A stretch of DNA of 64,000 nt, taken from assembly GCF_000327385.1 (NCBI RefSeq), contig NW_008707279.1:247758-311757 (forward strand). The letters are read 5' to 3'. The notes beneath the pieces were generated by a model, which ran no database searches, was not told the DNA's origin, and worked only from the letters and a program-made list of their open reading frames with translations. The position numbers and the translations under genes were made by a program. The first letter of the stretch is position 1. Each line of letters starts with the position of its first letter. Of this stretch, positions 48,201 through 57,482 are shown piece after piece. Source of the stretch: Lottia gigantea. Lineage: Eukaryota > Mollusca > Gastropoda > Lottiidae.

Positions 48201-50181
48201 CATTTATGAACGTCTCACATGTCCATAATTAATTCAAGATCAAGAAAGGTCAAAAAGTATTTTTTTGTTTATCCAGACTGTACATACATGTTGATATTTA
48301 AAAGATTGGAATTTTTCTTCTAGAAATCACCAACACCATCTGTAAACAGTTCCATGTCTTTCATCAGGTAAAATTTCTGGACCTTAGATTACCATTTTTT
48401 GCTTATATTTTGGCTTTGATATTATTTTGTGATTTTCAAACACAAATTTTGAGACTGACGAAATTTTGTAATAAAAGTGGCTGCGTACGATAGTATTAGC
48501 TTAAAGAGATGGTAAAGAGGTTTTCTAAATGTTTAAAGTGTATAGGGTTAACTGATAGCATCATATCAATTTCCAATCCGACGTCTGTGGCTCCTTTCAT
48601 GTTAGTGTCATCATAAAACACTTAGTTCTTGTGGAATTGCAGGAACCACAGATGTCTGATTGAAAATTAGAATGGTGCAAATTTTTTTTTGTCCCTGTTA
48701 CACATGAAAAATGTAGAAAACCTCTTTACAATCCCTTTAAGTCAGTGACCCACAAAAGAAGTTTCGAAGCCTTTCCATGCTTAAGAAAACTAAGAGCTGA
48801 TCTTTGCACCTTTCCATTTGCCCAAACATGCCACATCCAGAGTAAACCAAAATAAATTTTAACATTTATGGTTCACAATCACCATTGTCTATTTCAAGTC
48901 GAGTGTTATTACCTCCACCACCAACAGCAGCCTCTCAAACTCCAGGTCCTGGTTTACCTGTAATATTAGAATCACCTACTCACACCCCATCTCGTGGACA
49001 GACACCTCGACAGCAGACACAGAATGTAGTACTGGATTTCTTAAATAAAATTAGAAAAACTGTTGATATAGGTAAGCTATCTTAGCTTATTCATTCTTCA
49101 ACTACGCCAAGTAGAATCATCTTCAACCAAGTCAGTCTAATTGAAATTAGACCAAACTTTCATCCTGTATTGATAAGCAGCCACTTCAGTTAGGGCCTAA
49201 AGACGGCTTGATTATATGTCAGTATGATGACACTGTCAACCAATCAAATGATTTTAGCGTTTGAAAATTATCCACTATATTTTGTTAGTTAAAACTTAGC
49301 GATACGTCAATGGACACATTTTTCTAGATTTTGGTGTATAGTTTTCACAAATTCATTCAATTGACATACCAAAAGCCAGAATGCCCCTTTAACAAGTGTC
49401 GTTTTAGCCAACAGAATAAGATATATTTAGAAGTGATTTTGGACTATCATGCGTTATAGAAAAAACCAAATCAATCATGTCGGTTTTCTACAGATTTTCA
49501 TGTTCAACTTCCATCTGAAGCTAACAAATTTTTTCACATATTCACATTTTACTTTGTTTGATTTCAGTGTCCCATGGGGAAGGTGATGACAGGTTTATGA
49601 TAGAATCAGAAACAGATAAATATATTGAACAGAACATAGCGGACATTAAACGAGCTGAGGTATAATTGCGTATATATATTTTATCCTCGTTTAACAGTTA
49701 AAACGACAAGTTGTCTTTTCTTGAAACACTGCCATATATAGAAAAGACATACCTGTATATAGAAATAGTGAGCAAAATCCCTAGTTTGAGGTATTTTTGA
49801 AGGAATAATGAAATTTTTGTACATTTCTAGTACTTCTGAAGGCTATTTACCTATATTTAAGACTCAAATCAACCCCCCAAAATGGCGCATCTGTCCCTTT
49901 AAGGTCATTCATGCTTTTTCTGGTGATACTGTATCTACGAATTTACATGAACATATACAGCCCCTGCCTATTTTGTTTGTACTGGGAGGGTTTTTTTTTG
50001 TCATCTTACTTGTGACTTATTCCAGGTTGAGGTGTTAGGTCAAAGGTTAAAACCAGGAGAATTTGAAGCCATGCCATATCAAAAACAACAAGAAATCAGT
50101 GATGATATGATGGTTTTAATACAGAAGTGGAGAGAAGATAGACGTGCTGCTGAACTTAGACAATCTAGACAATCTTTATAG
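39281..50181 (+). CDS. TBC (Rab-GAP-like) domain and coiled-coil protein, complete, 19 exons, family name not recognised
   Basis: Exons: 39281-39346, 40218-40356, 41244-41504, 41875-42009, 42565-42694, 42916-43015, 43244-43352, 43734-43817, 44526-44671, 45244-45312, 45881-45965, 46616-46721, 47005-47067, 47466-47556, 47932-48030, 48324-48367, 48899-49071, 49568-49659, 50026-50181. Total 2148 nt, 715 residues; all GT-AG, phases consistent. PPTMRQLAWRLYL (about 140-152) and GYLKMDVLLYVWD (about 342-354) look like the first and last conserved blocks of a TBC domain. The catalytic IxxDxxR arginine and YxQ glutamine fingers are not visible; the corresponding region reads RVRDMDYMLIVPFVQ. A charged coiled coil follows (about 440-560), then a Pro/Thr-rich linker and a conserved-looking helical C-terminus. 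It is probably a pseudo-GAP or scaffold in membrane or cilium traffic, but no function is shown. Start chosen at the first ATG (GCAAATGGCGACTG region) of the divergent promoter. Confidence 0.85.
40745..40985. mobile_element. foldback family D element in intron 2 of the TBC-like gene
   Basis: Left arm 'gtctgaaacatctgcctct' and 'gacagttatcaactggagta', right arm 'ccaaccaacaactgtcaaaa'. Central inner palindrome 'agaaaaactaggc' and 'ggcctagtttttct'. Confidence 0.7.
42035..42480. repeat. intronic minisatellite (~23 bp, intron 4 of the TBC-like gene)
   Basis: About 18 degenerate copies of 'gggtttacttgtcatcatta' plus 'gtc'. It makes up about three quarters or more of intron 42010-42564. Confidence 0.9.
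43136..43197. mobile_element. MITE family A, left-end fragment (copy 7)
   Basis: 'gaaagggattgtaaagaagt' to 'gggacactgatagcatc' only, 46 bp before exon 7. The rest of the element is gone. Confidence 0.7.
43425..43685. repeat. degraded foldback related to the element at 4.5 kb
   Basis: 'caatctaattgaaatta' at the left and 'gctatcccacaattcatag' near the right. Lies in intron 7 of the TBC-like gene. Confidence 0.4.
43869..44530. repeat. minisatellite seeded by the intron 8/exon 9 junction of the TBC-like gene
   Basis: Degenerate ~30-60 bp units built on 'attatattttaggttatctg' plus 'aagatggatgtatt'. The true acceptor and exon 9 start (TTTAG|GTTATCTGAAGATGG, 44521-44540) have the same sequence. 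The array fills about 93% of the 708-bp intron, so it offers many upstream look-alike 3' splice sites, for instance near 44056, 44090, 44125, 44155 and 44500. Confidence 0.9.
45402..45711. mobile_element. MITE family B, near-full copy in intron 10 of the TBC-like gene
   Basis: Left terminus 'gtctaattaaaatataccaa' plus 'actttcgtt'. Internal 'agtcacttcagttagggtct' and 'ttagaccctaacttaagtgg' form an inner inverted pair. The right terminus is degraded ('aatttaatttagatagact'). It is longer than the 57.3 kb copy and may show the fuller form of the element. Confidence 0.75.
46075..46605. repeat. intronic minisatellite (~22 bp, intron 11 of the TBC-like gene)
   Basis: About 23 copies of 'tatctcccttgacacatcac' plus 'ag', with an early 'aaattatctcccttgacaca' variant. 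It fills about 80% of intron 45966-46615. Confidence 0.9.
47246..47425. mobile_element. MITE family A, left two-thirds (copy 8)
   Basis: 'attaaagatattgtaaagag', 'actgatagcatcaattta' and 'agtcaaacatctgtggttcc', then loop sequence 'gataaagcatattttgc'. The right arm is missing. Located in intron 13 of the TBC-like gene. Confidence 0.7.
48501..48740. mobile_element. foldback MITE family A, copy 9, in intron 16 of the TBC-like gene
   Basis: TTAA at both ends, 'agagatggtaaagaggtttt' at the left and 'aaaacctctttacaatccct' at the right. The loop is shortened compared with copy 2. A family G fragment lies about 210 bp upstream (48176-48292). Confidence 0.82.
49135..49210. mobile_element. MITE family B, left-end fragment
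   Basis: 'agtctaattgaaattagacc' plus 'aaactttc', then 'gccacttcagttagggccta'. Intron 17 of the TBC-like gene. A short foldback (family H) follows at about 49300-49395. Confidence 0.6.
49690..49905. mobile_element. MITE family C, half element in intron 18 of the TBC-like gene
   Basis: 'aaaacgacaagttgtctttt', 'gaaggaataatgaaatttttg' shortened, and terminus 'aaaatggcgcatctgtccct' followed by TTAA. It matches the right half of the element at 62157-62483. Confidence 0.65.
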
Positions 50182-50214
50182 TTTTTTTTATAGATTATAG
50201 ATAAAATCTTATAA

Positions 50215-50660
50215 ATCTGGAATGGATATAAGATCAGGATCCTTAAAACAATACCAACAGGGTGGATATAAGATCAGGATCCTTATAACAATACCAACAG
50301 GGTGGATATAAGATCAGGATCCTTATAACAATACCAACAGGGTGGATATTAGATCAGGATCCTTGTAACAATACCAACAGGGTGGATATAAGATCAGGAT
50401 CCATATAACAATACCAACAGGGTGGATATAAGATCAGGATCCTTATAACAATACCAACAGGGTGGATATAAGATCAGGATCCTTGTAACAATACCAACAG
50501 GGTGGATATAAGATCAGGATCCTTATAACAATACCAACAGAGTGGATATAAGATCATGATCCTTGTAACAATACCAACAGGGTGGATATAAGATCAGGAT
50601 CCTTATAACAATACCAACAGGGAGGATATAAGATCAAGATCCTTATAACTAACAGAATGG
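50215..50660. repeat. 40-bp minisatellite in the presumed 3' UTR of the TBC-like gene
   Basis: About 11 near-identical copies of 'ggatataagatcaggatcct' plus 'tataacaataccaacagggt', starting only about 35 bp after the stop codon. They are likely transcribed. The copies differ at few positions, so the array is young. Confidence 0.92.
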
Positions 50661-51125
50661 ATCAGGATCTTATCCAGATACCCAGTTAATCGATGATAGA
50701 TCGGGATCCTTTCCAAAAATCCACTTGGTAGATGGTTAGGATCTCTTCCAGATACACAGTTAGTGGATATAAGACCAGGATCTTTCCAAGATACCCAGTT
50801 AGTGGATATAAGATAGTGGATATAAGATCAAGATCTTTCCAAGATCAGGATATTTTCCAAGATACCCAGTTTGTGTATGATTGATCAGGATCTTTTCCAA
50901 GATACCCAGTTAGTGGATATAAGATCAGGATCTTTTCCAAGATACCCAGTTAGTGGATATAAGATCAAGATCTTTTCCAAGATATCCAGTTAGTTTATGA
51001 TTGATCAGGATCCTTATAACACTACCAACAGGTATTTGATTAATATTAGATCAGGATCTTTTCCAGAACGATTGGGGTCTCCTTCAGATATCTAATATTA
51101 GATCTGGATCTTCTCTGGATTTTCT
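50661..51125. repeat. degenerate extension of the 3' minisatellite
   Basis: Related, older units: 'gtggatataagatcaggatc' plus 'ttttccaagatacccagtta'. The shared 'ggatataagatcaggatc' half links it to the adjacent 40-bp array. Confidence 0.8.
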
Positions 51126-52914
51126 CTTGATTTCACATGGTTGATATTGGTTTTATGATATTTCACAGATATCTGAATGTTGGATATATCCAGGTACCCA
51201 AAAAGCTTTTATAATCATACTAAAAACAAGATGCTTATGAAGGAGTCCCATTTCAATTATCTTCCTGTTCGTTCCCTTCCCTTCCTTTCCCTCCCCTTCC
51301 GTTTATTTTCGTTCCGTTCCCTTCCCCTCCTTTCCCACAATAATTCAAATTTCATATTTCATGGATGTGGATGTATATTTTTTTTATGAATAGTGACTGA
51401 TTGCCTAGAGACATCTGGCCTTCTACTGAATTTTAGGAACAATTTCTTCGTCTTCGCAACTTCCAACACAGTGTCTCAAGTTGTCTTTCCTCTTTTATTT
51501 CTTATTTATTAGATTATATTTATATATACATTATGTTAGACTATATTTATATTAAAAAACATAACATTACTTAATGTTTCTTATTTCCGTCTTCATCAGA
51601 AAAGGACGTAAAACTCAATTCATTTCATTTTTTACTCTTCGATATCTGACTGATTGTCATGCGGTATTGTCTTTTATCACTCTTGGATAAACCCAGTTAG
51701 CCAAATTGGACTTGAATATTTACATGCATACATTTCATTGTTGATTTTGGCAATTATTGAATGTACAGTTTGTTAGTTATTGCCCTTAACTAACTAAAAA
51801 CGTTAATCCCGGTTTAAATAAAGGTTAAGAGCATGTACCTGTCGTACGGTAAAGAGTCAAGTTATCATGAAATATTAAAGCTACCGTGAATTAACATTAC
51901 AGATATTATGAAATGTCAAAACAATCACAGACATGAAAGCTGTTACAAAATGATAATGCTAAAGCTAAACATTAAAACTTACACGATTGGTTAAAAACTA
52001 TAGCCCCTGTCGTGTGTACAAGTCGAAATTGACACGTCAAGGGCAATAACTAAAAATTTCTCATTCAAATCCCTCATGCAAGAAATGTGGTCGGACCTAC
52101 AGACAGACATATATGTTAACTTTTCCATGGGCGTATAACAAAAATGGAAAAAAGAGAAACTAATTGGAAGTAAAAATAACGAGTGGGTGAAATTATGTTG
52201 GTAGACAATTTCTTTACATGTGGATTCGTCTATTTGAATTTTTTTTCAGATTACAGACAGACTTTTAGTCTGTTCAACACTATTATCGAACTATTATTTT
52301 TTAAAAAAAATCAAAATTAATTGGATCTTTGTATTTTAGTGTGACTATTTTTAAAAGTAATACGGCGAGATCGTCTGATCGTGAATGATTACGCCTACGA
52401 CTGACCGTTTTTAGAATTTGTAAATAGAGGTCTCTTTTCCAATTTCAATCGATCAACTACAGCACGGGGCATTGTTAATGGTAGCTAATAGCCTCTATTA
52501 TCCAGTTCCACACGCACAGCTTCGTCGACGAAAGATTTTTTTATTTGTATCTAAGACAGGAGAAGTCTGGGTGTCAGAGGCTTCTAGCGCTGTGGCAGAA
52601 TTCGCTTTCGTAGAGGGAATAAAACCGAAATTGACAATTAAGGACTTAAAAGTATGTCTTTGTTGAATTTGTGGCCTTAATTAGTCATGGAACAAGAGAA
52701 GTTCCCACCAGTTTAAATCCCCAATTGTACCACAGAAAGTTCAAAATATGAAAAGACTTTTTTGCCCCAAAATATGTCAGTATGCAACAAATCAATTTCA
52801 TTTTTCAAACCCCAATAGGAGGCTTGTCCAATGCTCTTCCTCATTTGGAATCGCTAGTTTGACAGTTCTTCTTGAATTAAGTCAGTTTGTTTCTATTTGT
52901 ATCCCGAGCTCTAG
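51126..52914. other. 3' flank and intergenic DNA
   Basis: Holds a CCTTCC-type pyrimidine run (51265-51335) and an AATAAA at about 51817 that could end the TBC-like transcript. A block near 52015-52135 has 'gggcaataac' and 'gacagacat' motifs. A CpG-rich patch at 52360-52640 shares 'cctctattatccagtt' and 'gggtgtcagaggct' with 56975-57060, so it is probably a repeat. Confidence 0.4.
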
Positions 52915-53285
52915 ACGCCGTCGTGGTAGTTTCATTAAAACCATGATAGCTTTAATACTCGTGATGGTTTCATTACACCATGATAGCTTTAATACTCGTG
53001 GTAGTTTCATTACACCATGATAGCTTTAATATTCGTGGTAGTTTCATTACATCATGATAGCTTTAATACTCGTCATGGTTTCATTACACCATGATAGCTT
53101 TAATACTCGTGGTAGTTTCATTACACCACGATAGCTTTAATACTCGTGGTAGTTTCATTACACCACGATAGCTTTAATACTCGTTATAGTTTTATTACAC
53201 CATGATAGTTTTAATACTCGTGATGGTTTTATTACACCACGATAGCTTTAATACTCGTGATAGTTGCATTACACCACGATAGCTT
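52915..53285. repeat. minisatellite, ~36 bp unit
   Basis: About 10 copies of 'gatagctttaatactcgtgg' plus 'tagtttcattacacca'. Confidence 0.9.
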
Positions 53286-53455
53286 TGATTTTTTTTTATG
53301 TAGCTTTTTTTCTTGGTAACTTTCACATTTTACTTTGATATTTTTGTGATAGCTTTAATATTGCATATTGCATATTTCGTGATATCTTTACTACATATAG
53401 GTTAAATGCTTCATGATAGCTTTTATGTTTCATGATGACGTTTATTTTATTTCAG

Positions 53456-53580
53456 GATTCATTTTAAGAAAAGTAACACTTCGACCTCAATTTCTTTTAT
53501 TTTTAATATTTCTTGGCATTTTTATTATAGCTGTGTTATTCATGATGAATTTTACATTCAGAACAAAACAGCAGCAATGA
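53456..53580 (+). CDS. possible terminal exon of an unidentified tail-anchored protein (weak)
   Basis: A good-looking acceptor (TTTATTTCAG at 53446-53455) precedes an open frame of 41 residues ending TGA at 53578-53580. It reads basic (RKVTLR), then about 22 hydrophobic residues from FLLFLIF to LFMM, then NFTFRTKQQQ. This would suit a C-terminal membrane anchor. No upstream exon was recognised, and T-rich DNA gives hydrophobic peptides by chance, so this is a guess. Confidence 0.15.
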
Positions 53581-53599
53581 GCTCTTCTGAGCATGTTTC

Positions 53600-53745
53600 A
53601 AAATTACTTAGTTTAATGAATTATTACTTTGTTTTATGTATTTATTAGATTATAGAGGGATTCAATTGTATAGTCATGACACCAGATAAGTCCACTAATG
53701 AACAAAGACTCGTTAAAAATTTCCAATTTTTTGTTCATCGTAAGA
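53600..53745 (+). repeat. dispersed repeat family E, copy 2
   Basis: 'tttaatgaattattactttg', 'tttattagattatagaggga' and 'acaccagataagtccactaa' match the copy at 58800-58920. Confidence 0.6.
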
Positions 53746-54489
53746 GTTAGTTTACCTTTAAATTCTTACTAATATAGGTTTCTATTTTGATACTAATGTA
53801 TGTGTATATATTCCGTTAAATATCAGAAATCGAAGCTTTCTTATTGATGTTATATTATTAGAATCGTGTGGGGTGATCATGACGAAGGTCGATAGTCGGA
53901 AAATGTCAGCCAATAATAAAAAAAAATCAGAAATACATTTATTCTGTTGAAAAGGCAACCTGAAACACTAATCAATAAAAATATCAAAGAAAAAATATGT
54001 TGAAAAAAATCTTATGACAAAAATAAAAATGTGTTAAATTATTATTTTGAATATGTCCAAAATAAACGCCGTGTCACGGCGAATAGTCACGACAATGGCG
54101 GCAATTGGACGATACCCTACACGCTTTACCACGCTTACGCTCTGAGCCAATATTCTATCGCAGAGGTAATTATAGCAACACTGACATACAATGACTTTAA
54201 ATTATGTGAGTACATTATGATGAATATCTGTACATGTGTTTATTACGAAACTATCATCAGAAATTTCTTGCCAAGTCATTGAACGAAAGCGTGGCAGATT
54301 GTACTTGACACCATTCTTCAAGTATAAACAAATTGGCATTTGGAACGAGATTTTGATGATATTTTTTTATACATCCAATTTAAAAACTAGACATAACCTA
54401 TACCTATTTCGTTTAATGCCTTTGGTGCTTTATACTTTAAAGAAAACGGATGCATTAAACTGAACGAATACATATCTTAAAGTGATTAG

Positions 54490-54865
54490 TTCAAAATATT
54501 CATGTTCTAATCTAATTACAATGTGACCACTTTCTCTGTGACCAAATTACAGTGACCAATTACCAATCGTCCAATTACCATTTGAAAACACGACTAGATC
54601 AGTTTTCCCTCTTTTCTCTAACCCTAATTACTCTGAATAATTTTCCATGTAACTTATTTTTCATGTAACTTATTTTCCATGTAACCTATTATTTGTGTGT
54701 CCAAATTACTGTGACCAATATGCCCTGTGACCAAATTACCATGTGATTACCAAAATTACTGTGACTCTAACCAAAAATCTCGACAATTTACCTGTAATAT
54801 TCTCCAGGGCAGTAGAATCCGAAAAATAACCTTGTCACACTGGATTGCCATCATTTGCGATCTAA
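54490..54865. repeat. degenerate tandem-like repeat (GTGACCAAATTAC)
   Basis: Scattered copies of 'gtgaccaaattaccatgtga' type and 'ttttccatgtaacttatt'. No fixed unit length. The ORF at 54727 is a by-product. Confidence 0.6.
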
Positions 54866-55200
54866 TTACCGCGACCAAAAATGTGCTTGGTTGCCGGAAA
54901 ACGCTAAGAGAACGCGAGAAAGAGTTCCATATTGCGTTCTAAATGCGTGCTTCTAATGAAATCTATGGGCTTGGTGTATTTCACTTGTATTGCGTATAGA
55001 GATACCACGACGCTTATTTAAAGACATTTTCGATTCTGCGGCCATTTCAACGGCGATTATAGTCGAAAATGGGTAATTTTTGGTGAAAATAGCGGTCACC
55101 GTAGATATCTGACGCTCACTACACGCTAATAGGCTGCTTATGGCGAACTTTACTTGCTCTGAGTTAATTTTCCGTCGCCGTAGCAACTCGGTCAGATTAC
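54866..55200. promoter_or_regulatory. CpG-rich patch with an RFX X-box; possible minus-strand promoter/first exon
   Basis: GTCGCC-GT-AGCAAC at 55174-55187 fits the X-box consensus GTNRCC-N0-3-RGYAAC that RFX factors use at cilia genes. On the minus strand an ATG at 55045-55043 in the context GAAATGGCC opens a 30-codon frame (MAAESKMSLNKRRG...). No downstream exons were recognised, so the gene is unproven. Confidence 0.25.
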
Positions 55201-55339
55201 AGTCTATTCATTTATATACCCTTAAATCGACATACATCGTAGTCCTATTCTAATGCAAAATATCTGGTTCCACTTACTTGTAATTGTGAACGCCAAATGT
55301 AGGCGATTGCATGCCTTTAAGAAACACTTCAAAACGCCA

Positions 55340-55555
55340 TTTTATCTGGACCGAAATGTCTGTCGCTATTCCAGCCTCTGATAGCTATTTGGACAGATGT
55401 CGACTGGTGTGCATACGAAACTATTGTGGTAGAGATTACAATTCTGAGTAAGAACCAAACGTAGTTTGTATGGGCTGGTGTACTCCAGTCGATAACTGTC
55501 AAATATCCACCAGAGGCTGAAATAGTGGCAGATGTTTCGGACTAAATCTATGAAC
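55340..55555. mobile_element. foldback family D, best-preserved copy
   Basis: Left arm 'gaccgaaatgtctgtcgcta' and 'ttccagcctctgatagcta'; right arm the inverse, 'ccaccagaggctgaaatagt' and 'ggcagatgtttcggactaa'. Loop around 55415-55465. About 200 bp, no coding capacity. Confidence 0.75.
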
Positions 55556-56279
55556 AAGAACATATATGTATGGTCAATGGTGTTGGCTTTTCGACAAAAT
55601 GTTTAACAGGTGTGCTAATGATAAAGGCACATTGTTCATTTTTGAAAATAGACATGCATGTTTACTATAGAAAAATAGAGCCCAAGGGTGAACCCTTTCA
55701 TACAATATGGAAAAATTACAAACATTTCTCTTAGGTTGAGGGTCACACTTTACATTGCACGCTCATATCATTCATACGTCACCCCTTCAGAAAGAATCTT
55801 ATGTAAGACTTTCATTAAAGTAACATTGTGCAAGAACTGGAATTTATTTAGCATATTGTTATTGTGTAAAATATTTTAGTACGAGTGCAATATTGCATTT
55901 GAAATCATGTACCCTGAAAGGGATTAAAGGATGGTTTTCGCCAATGTTCGTTAGTTTCCGTGAGTTAAACATAGCACCATTCTAGTCCCAAAGTGAATAC
56001 GAGTGTTTTGCGACGATGACGTTTATGGCTGGAAATTCGAGAAGCACAGACGTAAGACGCAAACAGAAACTTTAAGCTTCCTAATATAATACACACGATT
56101 GACTTCTTTCGAATATTGTCTAGTTCCTGGTCAAAATCGATTTACTATGAGCTCTACTTTTTTGTGTTTATTTTTGTAGTACACGCTCATCCTTTGGAAC
56201 ACTTTGGATGCCATTTCAAGGAATACTACCTCTTAGGATGACTACAAAATTGAAAATTTTAAACTTGGTAAAAAGAGTC

Positions 56280-56800
56280 TTTCTGTGCCAATAGTGAGCG
56301 CTACTTTCTCACCGCACTACTCCACGTACATGACGCGCCTTTCGCTCAACTATATCTGACGTCAGCCTATTACATGATCAATCAAAATGGCGGACTACTA
56401 CAGTGAAAGTTCAAACAATGACGAAGATGAGGGAATGCAGTTGTTATTATTGTTATTATTACGTTGTAGACGATCGTTTATTATAAAGGCAGAGGTACTA
56501 TTACCACAATTCAACAAATTTATCCTCAAGGATTGGTTCTGTCACTACTTCACTGGGCGCTGCCATCTTTGAATACCAATAACGCATGCGCGTTGTGTTC
56601 GTCGTCTGAGAAAGTCCCGTACGGTTACCCGCACACGGAGTGCTATCGGCCACGAGTGGTCAAAAATATCAAACACGATAGATTTTTCCACACGACCACG
56701 AGTGGCCAAATGCATACTAAACATTACTCGCACACGAAGCGCTACTAGTCGAGTATAGGCATAATTGGCGCTGCGCCATTTTCTCTTCATGTTCGGGCGC
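56280..56800 (+). other. CpG-rich patch with a 61-codon ORF (possible first exon or transposon remnant)
   Basis: An ATG at 56387 in good context (CAAAATGGCGGAC) opens MADYYSESSNNDEDEG followed by a run of leucines and RCRR. An acidic start followed by leucine/arginine runs is seen at the N-termini of some PIF/Harbinger-type nuclease genes, but 61 codons is too little to decide. The surrounding sequence has inverted 'cacgagtgg' motifs. No splice partner was recognised. Confidence 0.2.
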
Positions 56801-57267
56801 CTTAACGAACAAAAGTTTGCTCACATTTTGTTTAGACTGTATCTATCCTTATATGCTATCCAATCATTAACCTTAAACTTTTTTTTTATCATCGGGAATC
56901 AAGGCCAACTTTTGTTGGCTTTCCATAGAGTTAAATACATCTATGGGGCTTTCAGACTTTCTTTTTTATAGTTAGCCTCTATCATCCAGTCCCTCTTTGT
57001 CTGTACATCTTCGACCAGGAATAGTTTGGGCGTCAGAGACTATTTTACACGGATGCTACTCAGATATCGAAGTACTTTAACAGAAGGTATATCTTGATAA
57101 CGATAACTGTAAGCTGGAAGTGGACTTGTCATCTGACGACTTCTTACATATTATTACTATGTTTGTTTGTTATCGTGGGGAAGTTCTTCTTATAGCCAGT
57201 GATAAGAATACAAATTGGGTGACCTGCCCTTGAATTGGTTGATCTATGCACTTTAAGCAAAAGATTA

Positions 57268-57480
57268 ATCCAATTAAAATTAGACCAAACTTTCGTTCCG
57301 TTTTTTATTAGCTTTTATTTGGAGACGGTAGAAATTTGATTGGTCAAAGCAGGCGTCATAGAATTAGATCAAATTGTTAATTTGACGAACGTTCACGAAG
57401 GATGTCGTTAGACCCTAACTGAAGTGACTATATAAGGGAAATAAAAGGGAACGAAAGTTTGGTCTAATTTTAATTAGACT
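57268..57480. mobile_element. MITE family B, intact terminal inverted repeats
   Basis: Left end 'caattaaaattagaccaaac' plus 'tttcgttcc'; the right end is its inverse, 'ggaacgaaagtttggtctaa' plus 'ttttaatt'. The inverted repeats are about 30 bp and nearly perfect. The internal segment 'ggtagaaatttgattggtca' to 'ttagaccctaactgaagtga' is shared with copies at 33.6, 37.2, 45.4 and 49.1 kb. Confidence 0.88.
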
Positions 57481-57482
57481 GA

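Noticed and set aside
39281-50181. Assignment to TBC1D31 or TBC1D19
   Set aside because: There is no WD40 region, and the domain order, length and remembered sequences do not match. The gene symbol is left blank.
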